Positions 24,048 to 34,649 of a DNA stretch of 64,000 nt are shown here, in pieces. The number at the start of each line of letters is the position of its first letter. Positions within the stretch are counted from its first letter, which is position 1. Below the pieces are notes generated by a model. It made no database searches, was not told the origin of the DNA, and saw nothing but the letters and a program-made list of their open reading frames with translations. Made by a program: the position numbers and the translations under genes. Source of the DNA: Physcomitrium patens (lineage: Eukaryota > Streptophyta > Bryopsida > Funariales > Funariaceae); assembly GCF_000002425.4 (NCBI RefSeq), contig NC_037264.1:10027211-10091210 (forward strand), written 5' to 3'.

Positions 24048-24605
24048 TGTCACAGACATACGCATGTAAACTAGTAATTACATATATAAATACGTAGAAG
24101 TAAGTAAAAGTAGGTAAAAGTAAGTTAATTCTATAATATTTACTATAGAAGCTTCTTAGAAGCCTCATAGATGCTACTTTGTCTTTATAGATGTCTTTAA
24201 TTGATTTTTTGGATTAGAAACGTGGTCAACAAGTTGGCCATATACCACACATGTTGTCAGCTTGAAAACCAAGTTAACTATGTTGCCCACACGTAGAAAA
24301 ACTTGCCTTGTAAGTCAAGGTATGTGTTCTACAAAGTCAACATATATTGGAGGTCCTATAGAACATCACCACATAGCCCCTAGTTAGATAGTATATATAG
24401 AGATAAGAGTGAAGCCTTCTTCACTCTTGTCAACTCCTTTGTTGCTTCAAATCTAATTTCAAGGGTCTCTAGTTTTTTTGGCTTTTGGCAATAGCCATTC
24501 CAGTTTCTTTCTTAATATACATATCAAGTTATTTCTATTTTTTCATCTTTCTTTGACAGAAGTCTCACTTATTTATTTATTTTTATCATGTTCTTGTCTT
24601 TGACA
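24048..24605 (+). repeat. 3' LTR of chromovirus A
   Basis: 558 bp, the same length as the 5' LTR, from TGTCACAGAC to TCTTTGACA, followed by the target duplication ATCCC (24606-24610). The polypurine tract at 24031-24047 directly precedes it. The U3/R hairpin is kept at 24402-24431 with one position now a G-U type pair. Confidence 0.95.
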
Positions 24606-24610
24606 ATCCC

Positions 24611-24638
24611 TCATGTGGTTGAATTTGTTTGTTTATTT

Positions 24639-24669
<31 letters not shown>

Positions 24670-26097
24670 GTATGTATTTTTAAAGAGTTCTACTTTAGGT
24701 AATTTTTTTGTTCCTTTGTGGAGGCTATTGTTTTTTTTTTAAGATCTGATTGAGGACCATGGCATGGTGCAATAGTAGTTAGTTGGAGATTACTATCAAT
24801 GATTGATTTTTGTTTTTTTTGTGTAACTATGGTGGTATTATAATTGATCAAGATCTTGATAATGGTCATGGTTAGAACAAGATTTCCTAACATAATATAT
24901 AAAGAAGTACTTAGTACTATTGCTTATATTGTATTTTTTAATTTTTTTTAATATTAGCCAAATTGTTGTTGGTGAAGTTCCTATTGAAACTTTAGATGAA
25001 TGAAGCTTTATAGTAGTAAGAACAATAAGCCAAGATGTTTGTCACTAGTATTGATGATTGTTCATACTGATGTTATGTACTATGAACTAGTTTTAATGGC
25101 AAAGAAGATTATTTTGGATTTTTTCTTTTGGCAATGAGTTCTTAGAGTGATATTGTGAGTCAAGCCAACAAGACTTATGAGCATGTGGATGTAGATTCTT
25201 TTGCAATAAATATCTAAGACCTTATTTAATAGAGGATGCTAATAGACTTCATTTATGGTTGAAAGAGAGACTTGAAGAATATGAAGATTATTTTATAAGC
25301 AAAAGACTATTAGAAGGGTGAATTTTGATGAAGGTAGAATCTATTTGTTGTGTATGCTAAGAAGATTATTAAGTCATAGCAGTGGAATTTGTACAAAAAT
25401 GCTATATCATCACTCTGACCGTATTATTATATGATATTTTCTATAGATTTTGCAACATCTGCATCATCTTAATTATCAATTCTAAAGTCGGTGTTTTTGA
25501 AAAAATTGTCTCTATTGAAGAATCATGATCTAAAAAATGCTCCAATTGAATCAACTATAGATTGCCAATATATCAACAACAACATGGATCTTCTAGATGA
25601 TCCAAAATACAAAGACATCTTATAAAAGTATGATCTCTTTGAAAGATGAAGACTTCATTGAGCTCAGTAGATGATATTGAGTACTTAAGGTATAGTAGGT
25701 AGTAGCTTGATGCTAGAATAGTCTTCTTCCGATATCATGGTCCTAGTTGGTATACAAAGCCATTAGCTAGAACTTTGTAAGGATTGGCTTTTTGTAAAAG
25801 AAGAGACTTTGATTATAGTCAATTCTTTGTTGTAATAAAATAGTAGTTATAGGTAGATTATGTCAAGGTTCTTTAGTATTTTAGTATGTATTACTTAAAT
25901 AAATCAAGGCAATAAAAGAGGGATCTAAGTCACTATTGCATTGGTAAAATAATGGATTACAAAAATAGAAGCAATCAAATCAATAAGAAAAACAACCATT
26001 ATTTATTATTAAGGAAGAAAAATAAAAATAAAAATAAAAACTATTCAATAATATAATAAAATACTAAAAAATAAATTCTTTTAAATTTGTGTGGTTT
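24611..26097. other. AT-rich DNA between chromoviruses A and C
   Basis: A (TTTG/TTTA)n run lies at about 24628-24667. The stretch 25000-25850 keeps traces of coding-like composition on the plus strand (for example a frame with RLHLWLKERLEEYEDYF), but I cannot assign it to a family. It may be an old transposon. Confidence 0.35.
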
Positions 26098-26519
26098 TGT
26101 TACGGACACAGAAATACAGACTTGAGATCTAACAAGAAGTTCAAGAAGAACTGGCAAAAACTAGATTAATCAGATGAATACAAGAACAACACCAGAGATG
26201 TGAGCTAGAGCTCCAAGGGATGTGTTGTCGAGACTGAAGAACTCTTCAGCCTCGATTCCAATATATACTCCTATTTAGGAAGCTTCTCAAGCAACTTCTA
26301 CCAAATAGGAAGCTTCTAGAAGGTTCCAGAGACTTGCTTCTAGAAGGTTCTAGAAACTTATCTCTAGAAGGTTCTAAGGACTATGTCCCTAACATCTTCT
26401 ACTAACTAAGAAGCTTCTAGAAGGTTCCAGAGACTTGTTTCTAGAAGGTTCTAGAAGCTTGTCTCTAGAAGGTTCAAGAAAATTGTCTCTAGAAGGTTCT
26501 AAGGACTATGTCCCTAACA
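26098..26519 (-). repeat. 3' LTR of chromovirus C
   Basis: 422 bp. A TATA box lies near 26261-26268 (minus strand) and heat-shock-like repeats at 26279-26500. The polypurine tract AAAGGAGGGGGTGA (minus strand) directly precedes it. Confidence 0.95.
26279..26500 (-). promoter_or_regulatory. Heat-shock-element array, 3' LTR of C
   Basis: Repeated units containing GAAGCTTCTAGAAGGTTC and CTTCTAGAAGGTTCTAGAA form perfect runs of four alternating GAA/TTC triplets at 2-base spacing. At least five such clusters occur upstream of the TATA box in the element's direction. Confidence 0.78.
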
Positions 26520-26569
26520 TCACCCCCTCCTTTAGCTTCGAGGTCTCTGAGAAGTAATGTTGTTGTCAA

Positions 26570-26923
26570 TCAATACCAACGCAAGAAAATAAAGATCTGT
26601 CGCATAACGTCTGCTATGAACTCCAACTGTTGTTCACGAGGTAAGTGGTTCATCGGCCCTTGAAGACAACGGTAGTGGCCCACTTCTTCAACTTCTGACC
26701 AAGCATGAACTTCCGTGTCTTCATTGTGAAATTGTCTTGCAAATATGCCTTCTGGTTGACCATCGTAAGCAGGCTCGGACTCAAATACAATCACCAGTGA
26801 TTGGTTACTTGGTATCCTCCATCGTCGTCGTGGTGCATGTGGTTCTTCATCTCGGGGTCGCCTTCGTGAGCTAATTGATTGAGATAATCTGACTGGCATA
26901 GTATCTATCTCTTGCCTATCCAT
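26570..26923 (-). CDS. Extra 3' frame of chromovirus C, unknown product
   Basis: A 117-codon frame, the same length as that of B and at the same 50-base distance from the LTR. Much of it is identical to B, including SSRRRPRDEEP, AYDGQPEGIF and GPMNHLPREQQLEFIADVM, with the N-terminal 15 residues most variable. It has no recognised domain. It remains open although other parts of C are broken, which may be chance given its short length. Confidence 0.68.
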   Translation of the reverse strand: MDRQEIDTMPVRLSQSISSRRRPRDEEPHAPRRRWRIPSNQSLVIVFESEPAYDGQPEGIFARQFHNEDTEVHAWSEVEEVGHYRCLQGPMNHLPREQQLEFIADVMRQIFIFLRWY

Positions 26924-27054
26924 ATCAGAAGACCAAACTATGGCTACTGAAAAAATTCTATTTTATCTTGGAAAAAATAACTACATCAACTACGAATTTT
27001 GGTAGTGCTCTCCCCCTTTCTTATATTCTTAGGTGAGCAAGCTTCAGAAAGAAG

Positions 27055-28360
27055 CTATCGTCGAACCAGCTTAGGTTTATGAGGATGTTGTTGATGAAAC
27101 TCCTGTATCTTTTGTAGCGCATTGGCAAGATTTTCAGCTGGCTCCCACGTTCGCTCATTAATGTCGTAGCCACACCAATGAACAAGATACTCCAACTTGC
27201 CGCACCTTCGCCGTGAATCCAGTACCTTTTCAACCTCGTATTCCTCGTGGTTCTTGATCTCAATACTAGGTGGCGGACATTGCACTCTTCCAGGAAAAGA
27301 CGACTCTCGATAAGGCTCTAACAGAGAAACATGAAAGACTGGATGTACCTTCATAGAAGCTCGTAATTCCAGATGGTATGCCACTGGATTGATTTGCTTC
27401 TGGATGATAAATGGTCCCAATCTTCGATAGTCTAACTTATCACATGGTCGCTTGGTCTTGATATTTCATCGAAGAAGCCATGCTTTATCTCCAATTTTGA
27501 AAGTAGGTGCTTGATTCCGAAATCTATCTGCAGACGCCTTGTAGGATTCTTGAGCGGATTGTAATTGAAGCTTCAACGTATTTTGAAGCTCTGATAGTTG
27601 TTTCGCAAATCCTTCAGCTGCTGGATTGTTATTTGTTGATGGACTCAATAAATCAAGCTTCGGATGATACCCATAGTTGGAAAAGAATGGTGTGTATTGA
27701 GTCGACGCATGGAGGGTGTTTTTATATGCAAACTCGGCTAGCGACAGATATGTGGTCCAATCGTCTTGTCGATAGTTGATGCTACATCGTAAGTATTGTT
27801 CCAAGACTTGGTTCACCCGTTCCGTTTGGCCGTCAGTTTGAGGATGAAAAGTCGAAGAAAGCTTGATATCCACCTTCAATATCTCAAAGAGAGATCTCCA
27901 AAACTTTGATACGAATTGGGTTCCTCGATCTGATATGATATCATCTGGTAGTCCATGATAACGATACATATTATCGAGAAAGAGCCTTGCTGTGACTTCA
28001 CTGGACGATGTCTTCTTGCAAGGGACAAAGTGCGCCATTTTTGTAAGCCGATCTACCACGAAAAAGATGCTGTCAAATGAGTTCGATGATGGCAGGTCCA
28101 TGATGAAGTCTATGGAAATTGAAGACCATGGTCGACATGGAATCGGCAATGGCTGTAGGAGTCCATAAGGGCGATGCCGAGGATTCTTGGATCTTGAACA
28201 GATGTCGCAGGAGAGAAAAAAATCTTTCACATCCTTCCACAACTTCCAATCTATGGATGGGTTATAATTTTCTAACCAGGAAAGACCAAGAATAACAGGA
28301 TTTGATAGAGTTCTAATAATATTAAAAATAATATGACTACTATGGCCCTTAAACGTCACT
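27055..28360 (-). pseudogene. Integrase and chromodomain parts of chromovirus C
   Basis: Read on the minus strand there is an integrase finger end (CDICSRSKNPRHRPYGLLQP) and a catalytic core with SDRGTQF and HPQTDGQTER. The GPF-type end follows, then a chromodomain with [20 protein letters not shown] and [14 protein letters not shown]. Fossil parts of the element described above. Confidence 0.9.
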
Positions 28361-28724
28361 TCTATAGGTTCTGATTCATGGGTGACACTACCAGATAATA
28401 AAGGTCATCTATCTATGACCTCAACGTGAATAGGTTTGGATTTTTGTACTAAAGGGATCTTATGACGCTTCGCAACTTCTTCGTCTAAGAAATAAGCAGA
28501 TGCTTTTCAATCTAATAATGCTAAGGTTCTCAATTTCTGAGGGCCAATAAGCAAAAGGATTGTAAAACAAAAGACAGGTTGAGCGGAAAGAAAGGAACCT
28601 GGTTGTTGTTGCGATATTTCACTGTCTAGCAGCACGGTTCCTATTGTGGCTAGGCATCCTCGTTTTCTTGAATAAACGTGCCCCTAGTCTTGATAATACG
28701 TCGATTTTGCTTCTTGGGGTAGTT

Positions 28725-29666
28725 TCAAACTTTGTGGCCTTCTTCACCGCAATACAAGCATAAACCTTCCTCCATACGTCGCTTTTTTTCTTCTAGAGTA
28801 AGAGATTTGACACGTACCGCATCAATTTGCATGTCTTCTACCTCTGAATGTGAATTCACGCTGCTTGTCGACATAGTTGGGATGTGGCGAACCGTATGTT
28901 GTCTTGAATGTTGGTCTTGGCGATGTTGGAATAGGCGGTTATCACACTTCACAGCTTGGCTAATAGCTTCGTTGAGCGTTTGCGGATCGGGAAGAGTTAA
29001 CAGCAAATCCTTCACATCATCTCTTAAACTCCAATAGAATTGACTCATCAACGCTTCTTTGTCCCAATTGATGTCACATGCTAATTACCTGAAGTTCGAT
29101 GCATAAATTGATGTAGAACGCATCCCTTGTCGTAGTGACCGGATCTTTATTGTAGCCCATCGAACCTTGTCGTGTTCACCAAATGCTTCCGCAAACGCCT
29201 CCAAAAAGGTTTCAAAGTTGTTTAGTATGGATGATTGTTTCTCAAACAAAGGAGCAAACCATCATAGAGCTTGTCCTGTAAGTAAGGTTCCAACAAGCCC
29301 AACACATGACTCCTCCGTTGGATAGCGTTCGGACTGTAAAATTGTTATCAACCTGATTTGGTTGACGAATCCTCGAAACTTGGAATGCGTACCATCGAAC
29401 TTGTCCGGAAGGCTAACTCGGGGCTCCTTATGTTGTAGAACCAGTGGTGCTTGTCGAACCTGAGGCAAAGTTGCTTCTCCAAGTGCAAAAGTTTGAGGCT
29501 GGTGCAATCTAGATTGTGCCATCCCAGATGCTCCATCATTATGAAGCCTTGCCACGACTCCTTCAATCTCTGCAGTTCTTTGCGATAACGTAGCGAGGGC
29601 ATTCATGATAGCATCTAACTTGGACTCTGAACTTTTCGTCATACTAATGTCTTGGCCCTCGGCCAT
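28725..29666 (-). pseudogene. Gag and zinc-knuckle parts of chromovirus C
   Basis: Gag text closely parallel to that of B (RVSLPDKFDGTHSKFRGFVN, later LLTLPDPQTLNEAISQAVKC), ending in the knuckle CLYCGEEGHKV. Fossil parts of the element described above. Confidence 0.88.
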
Positions 29667-29933
29667 TCTAAGAGAAGGACAGAAATGACTCTACAAGAAG
29701 ACAATATTGGTTTAGAGGAGGGTACTCCGCAACCTCTAAAATGCCTTAAGAGCTTCCAGAAAAGGAATAATCTACTCTCTCCAAGAAGAATAAGACTCCA
29801 ATATTGTAACAAAAGAAGTATCAATTTAGAGGAGGGTAATCCTCAACCTCTAAAATGCTAGTACACTTCCAAGCAGAGGAGTAATCTACACTCTAACAAA
29901 GAAGAAACTAGCTCTGATATCTGAGGTGAGTGA

Positions 29934-29944
29934 AGTCTCGACAA
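29934..29944 (-). promoter_or_regulatory. Candidate self-priming primer-binding site of C
   Basis: On the minus strand TTGTCGAGACT lies two bases from the 5' LTR. It is the exact complement (11 of 11) of AGTCTCGACAA at the predicted transcript start (minus strand of 30074-30084), about 32 bases downstream of the TATA box. Confidence 0.65.
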
Positions 29945-29946
29945 AC

Positions 29947-30421
29947 TGTCACGGACACAGAAATACAGACTTGAGATCTAACAAGAAGTTCAAGAAGAAC
30001 TAACAAGAACTAGATTAATCAGATGAATACAAGAACAACACCAGAGATGTGAGCTAGAGCTCCAAGAGATGTGTTGTCGAGACTGAAGAACTCTTCAGCC
30101 TCGATTCCAATATATACTCCTATTTAGGAAGCTTCTCAAGTAACTTCTACCAACTAGGAAGCTTCTAGAAGGTTCCAGAGACTTGCTTCTAGAAGGTTCT
30201 AGAAACTTATCTCTAGAAGGTTCTAAGGACTATGTCCCTAACATCTTCTACTAACTAAGAAGCTTCTAGAAGGTTCTAAGGACTATGTCCCTAACATCTT
30301 CTACCAACTAAGAAGCTTCTAGAAGGTTCCAGAGACTTGCTTCTAGAAGGTTCTAAAAGCTTGTCTCTAGAAGGTTCTAGAAACTTGTCTCTAGAAGGTT
30401 CTAAGGACTATGTCCCTAACA
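29947..30421 (-). repeat. 5' LTR of chromovirus C
   Basis: 475 bp with TG...CA ends. It holds a heat-shock-like array at 30128-30402 and a TATA box near 30110-30118 (minus strand). The 53-bp excess over the other LTR is one extra copy of an internal repeat that contains GAAGCTTCTAGAAGGTTC. Confidence 0.95.
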
Positions 30422-30426
30422 GGTTT

Positions 30427-31840
30427 TGATATTGTTAAATGGCTTGTATTATTGTTGTAGGTGTGAAATTTAATTAGTTAGAAAATTTAGGATTCTTAAT
30501 AAGAAATAAATTGGTATTTAATTAATCAAATTATAAGTTAATTAATAGTAATGAAGTAGAATAAATCACCTATTAGAGGGGTTTATTTAGCTCATAATTG
30601 GAAAGTTTTTAGAGTTGTTCAACAAAATTTAAATAACAATAATAACTTAATATAATTATTAAATAATTAAATTTTTGTGAATTGAAAATAATTCTTAACT
30701 AATAGAGATTTATTTTAGTTCATATTTTGATACTTTGCCAAGAATGAGGTGATTCTAATAACTTAGAAGATAAGTATGAAAGAATTTTTGGTTGATAATT
30801 TTATGCAAAATTACCAATAGAAGAATCCAAACTTAGTGATATAAAAGAATTGAAATTTAAAAGCAAGGATCTCATTTGCAAAGATTTATGATTCTATCTC
30901 TTTTTATTTTTTTCAATTAAGAGCCATTTTGTAGAAGTAGGAAAATTTAATCACTCCCTCTATTTCTTGTATCTTTTCTTTTTGTCTTTGTGATTTCTAG
31001 TTGATGACTTTGTTTTAATAGTAGGGAGATTTAATCACTCCCTCTATTCCTTGTACTTCTTCTTTTTACATGTGTAGTATAGAAAAGAACTTCAATAATA
31101 AGATATTTTTTTTTAATCAATAAAAAAAATATATATATTTTTAAGAAAAAAAATAGATAAAAAAATTTACAAAAGAAAAAAATTAAAAAAGAAGAAAAGA
31201 AGAAAAAAGAAGAAAAAAAAGAAAAAAAAAGTGAAGACTAGTTAATCAAAAGTTATATTTCCAACCTAAGTACACCTTCAATTGAATTATTGAGTTTTAA
31301 TTGAATTCAAATAATACAAATTATGGATTGAAAAAAAATAAGCACAAGAAAAAGAAATGGTATTTCAAACAGATCAAATTATCTCAAAAATTCAAGGTCC
31401 TTCTAATCTACAACATAATGCCTCATTATAAAATAAGATAAAATAGAGTAGAACCAAAATTGAATGGGACTAAACAAAATAGGAGATGAAAGATAAAACT
31501 GAGCAAATAAAAATAAAACAAAATTGAACTAAACAGAAAGATGCAAAATCAAATTTTACTAAGAAAAAAGGTCCAAAGCCATATCTAACCAGATGTTCTA
31601 AAAGATCCTAACCAATCCTATTTATACCTTGTCTTATTACCTTGAACTTTTTAGAATGTTCTTAGGTAGTGGATCTACATAAATAACCATCTTAAGCCTT
31701 TTTTGGAAGTTTTCATAGTAGACCCTACTTAAATAACTGCTTTAAATTCTTTTTAGAATGTTCCATAGTAGATCCTATCTGGTCTACTAACCTAACCCCA
31801 ATCTTAGAATCTTCTATCGTTCTAACTGTCTATACAATTA
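30427..31840. other. AT-rich DNA without a recognised gene
   Basis: Very AT-rich. A purine-rich A/G tract (AAAAAGAAGAAAAGAAG-like) covers about 31085-31235. The word ATTTAATCACTCCCTCTATT occurs twice, near 30947 and 31029, so a short direct duplication is present. I see no frame or RNA that can be supported. Confidence 0.4.
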
Positions 31841-34600
31841 TCTTATCTATATTCTATTACAGTTAATTCTCCTCCAGTAATATAGAATGTCCTAGTTTTG
31901 CTTTCGATGGTATCTTTGAATTGTCTTTTGGTAATAGATGAGGTTTTGTACAGGTTTCCAGATTGCATCATGAATGGAATAATCTTTTTAAAGAACTTTG
32001 TACTGAAGTTATGGACATCCACTGCCACGACAAAAGTAACAATGCTCCAAAATGCTATCCACTTCATATTCTTATTGGTCATCAATTACAACTGGTGGTG
32101 ATGGTAATTGGTATCAATCGAAAAAGCACTTTGGCTTGGTATGAAATTCCTTCAATTGCAAAACATGGAAGATTAGATGGACCTAAATATGTGGCAGAAG
32201 CTCGAGAGAGTATGCAACATTAGAAATCACTGTAGAAATACAAAAAGATTCAAGCCACTAAAGTACTAGTTTATAGATTTGAGTTGATGTTGCAAGTGGC
32301 AAGTTGGCATTGGAAAGTAACAACTGATCACCTAGAAGGTCTTGTGTTATCGATGGTTATTCGCATATTACTTTTTTCAATTCTATGTAATAAATAGGCA
32401 GTGCCATACCTCTTCTAAGGCCGTTGTAAGCCATTGTATAAATTCCTCTATTATTAGGTTGTTAGTATCGATGGAACAATAGAAAGTTACTAGTCTAATT
32501 AGATGTTGAGCGATATTAAGAAAAAATGGTGAATGATCGATACTTACTTAAACACTATCATTATAACCAAACTCTAAGGGCGTCAAGTATTTATTCCAAT
32601 TATTATGATGAACCACCATAAATATCTGTAGCATATCCTCCAAGATCTAATTTGCATGCTTTATTTGCCAATTTATTTGATGATAGAAGGCTATAGACAT
32701 AACAAGTCATATGTTTAGTAGCTTAAACAAGACTTACCAAAAACTTCCCATGAAGCGTGGATCTTGATTTGAAACCATGTTATGAGGTAATTCATAGTGA
32801 CAAAAGACGGTATCAAAGAAGATAAATACAAGCATTGAAGCATCAATATCAGAGCGCACCATGGCCAAGTGAAACTGTTTCAAGAATCGATCTGCAAAGA
32901 CGGAAACCATGGTATAATTATAAAGTATTTGTGGCAAATATATAATGAGATTCATAGTCATCTACTGTTAATGTGCCATAGATAGTAAAATTAGTTATAA
33001 TAGTCTAGAAGACAATGCGTTGCATATTTTATTATGTTGATATGACTTACAGGAGCATACAAAGGCTTGAACACTATGATCCAAATCTGCCTAAAATCAA
33101 ATCCTTGAGATCCATTCTAGAGTCTTCTCTTGTCTCAGATGTCCAGATATTAACATATCATATCTTTCCTGAAATATGTGCGTTTGGAGTTAAGCATTGT
33201 TTAGTACATAAATTTGCTTCTTGAAATAGAACAAGCCATCACTAAGAGTGTAATCTTGATATTATATATCCTTTACCTTCAGCCAATTGCTAACCATCTT
33301 GAAATAAGTATCTTGATGCATAGCTTCCTTCCATTATACCTCTTTGGTTAGGTCATAAATGACACTACTAATAGTAGTGACTTTTGCCTTGTCTCTCAAT
33401 TTGTCTTGCAAGTTTGGTCTTTGTAATAAGCTATCTAGTACAATATATTGTTGCCCTTGCTTGTACTCAAGTTGGATATCAAAAAGTTGCAACTATTCTT
33501 CTTAACAATAATGTCGTAATTTTATATTTTTCAAATATAAATTATATAGCAAAGATCAATGGTTAGTCCAAACAACCACTGGCTTCTCTAATAGATAGTG
33601 TTGCCACATCTTTGTAATATATACAATTGCTAATTGTTCTTGATCATATGCAAAGTAATTACACTTTGGTTTTTTGAGCTTGCGTGATTCATATGCCACA
33701 AGTTAAAGGCCCAAACCAAAGATTTGGTGAAGGACTGCTCCAATGGAAAAGTTGAAAACATCAATGTCAAGCGTACAAGGAAGTTTAGGATCATATGATT
33801 GCAATATTAGAGCAGTAATGATTGCCTCCTTCAACTTATCAAAGGTATTTTGCTGTTCAAATTTCCATTCAAATAGGGCACCCTTCTCCAATAAGTTTAT
33901 CAATGAGGTAGCAATGTGAGTAAATTGTCAAAAAAAATGGTGATAGTATTCAGTAAGTCCTAAAAATGAGCAAACTTCAGAAGAATATAGATGCCTTTGG
34001 AGGACACAACATGCTCCAAAAATGTGACTTTTGACTTCCAAAGTTTATATTTTTATTGCTTGCAATAGAAGCAATTATCTTATAGTGGACACAACACTTC
34101 TCGTAGGAGTTGCTCATGCTCTTTAGAGGTTTTACTATACATAAGAATATCATCAATAAAGATGACTACATACTTGTCCTAAAGGTCTCAAAATAATCTT
34201 TTTATCTCACCTATAAAAGAGATTGAAGCATTGATGAGGCCAAAAGATAAAAGTAGCCATTCAAAATATCCAGTGTGTACAAAATGTCATCTTTTTTATA
34301 TCTTCTCTTGCAATAGGTATTTGCCAATAGCCACTCTAAAGATCCAATTTACTAGAGATGATTGTACCTTAAAGTTGATTAAGAAGATCATCCATGCATA
34401 GAAGTGGATATGCATTATTAATAATTTGCTTATTGAGGCCTTGATAGTCAATTCAAAGGCAAAATTTACAATCTTTCATGGGTGCAAAGAATGCAAATAC
34501 TCTCCATAGTGATCTACTTTCTCAAATGAGGTTTTTTTCTAAAATTTTGTCCAATATCTTTTGCTATTAAAGACTAATGACTAGAAAGGCATTGACAAGA
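31840..34600 (-). mobile_element. Decayed Gypsy element, minus orientation
   Basis: On the minus strand domains run from high to low coordinates. Reverse transcriptase is at about 34.5-34.05 kb (YFEWLLLSFGLINAS, VIFIDDILMYSKT), RNase H at about 33.9-33.5 (LFEWKFEQQNTFDKLKEAII, CTLDIDVFNFSIGAVLHQ) and the integrase core at about 33.0-32.5 (VSVFADRFLKQFHLA, then SNQDPRFMGSFW and NNWNKYLTPLEFGYN). No LTRs are found. It is an old fossil with many breaks. A plus-strand frame at 31963-32223 (86 codons, GHQLQLVVMVIGINRKSTLA) overlaps its lower end and is unexplained. Confidence 0.8.
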
Positions 34601-34649
34601 GTAAAAATTTTATTCAATCCATAGAGATTACAGATTGGATTTCATCAAT

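Larger units (their letters stand above)
10723..24605 (+). mobile_element. Chromovirus A: old Gypsy LTR retrotransposon, holds nested B
   Basis: A complete outline of a chromodomain Gypsy element in plus orientation. It has two 558-bp LTRs, TG...CA ends and an exact 5-bp target duplication. Parts in order are gag (from about 11.49 kb, interrupted by element B, resuming at 17933), a CCHC zinc knuckle near 18.53 kb, protease with LLDSGAS near 18.78 kb, reverse transcriptase about 19.4-20.1, RNase H about 20.2-20.64, integrase about 20.9-21.3, the end of a chromodomain about 23.36-23.48, and an extra frame at 23581-24003. The two LTRs differ at roughly 50 of 558 positions (about 9%), nearly all transitions, so it is the oldest of the three chromoviruses. 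It is broken many times over (well over ten breaks). It resembles the Tcn1-like chromoviruses known from fungi and mosses; that clade placement is inference. Confidence 0.95.
26098..30421 (-). mobile_element. Chromovirus C: relative of B, shortened
   Basis: About 4.3 kb, minus orientation, flanked by the exact target duplication GGTTT (26093-26097 and 30422-30426), with TG...CA LTRs at 29947-30421 (5') and 26098-26519 (3'). Parts recognised in its own direction are gag (about 29.67-29.26 kb), zinc knuckle (about 28.75), protease traces, integrase (about 28.25-27.47), chromodomain (27420-27055) and the extra frame (26923-26570). I do not see a reverse transcriptase or RNase H part. The LTRs differ at about 3% of aligned positions plus a 53-bp repeat-number difference, which puts C between B and A in age. 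It is broken at several points. It is clearly the same subfamily as B in LTR, gag and pol text. Confidence 0.95.

Noticed and set aside
31963-32223. 86-codon plus-strand frame as a host gene
   Set aside because: It overlaps the end of a Gypsy fossil on the other strand and has no recognised family, so it is only mentioned under that element.
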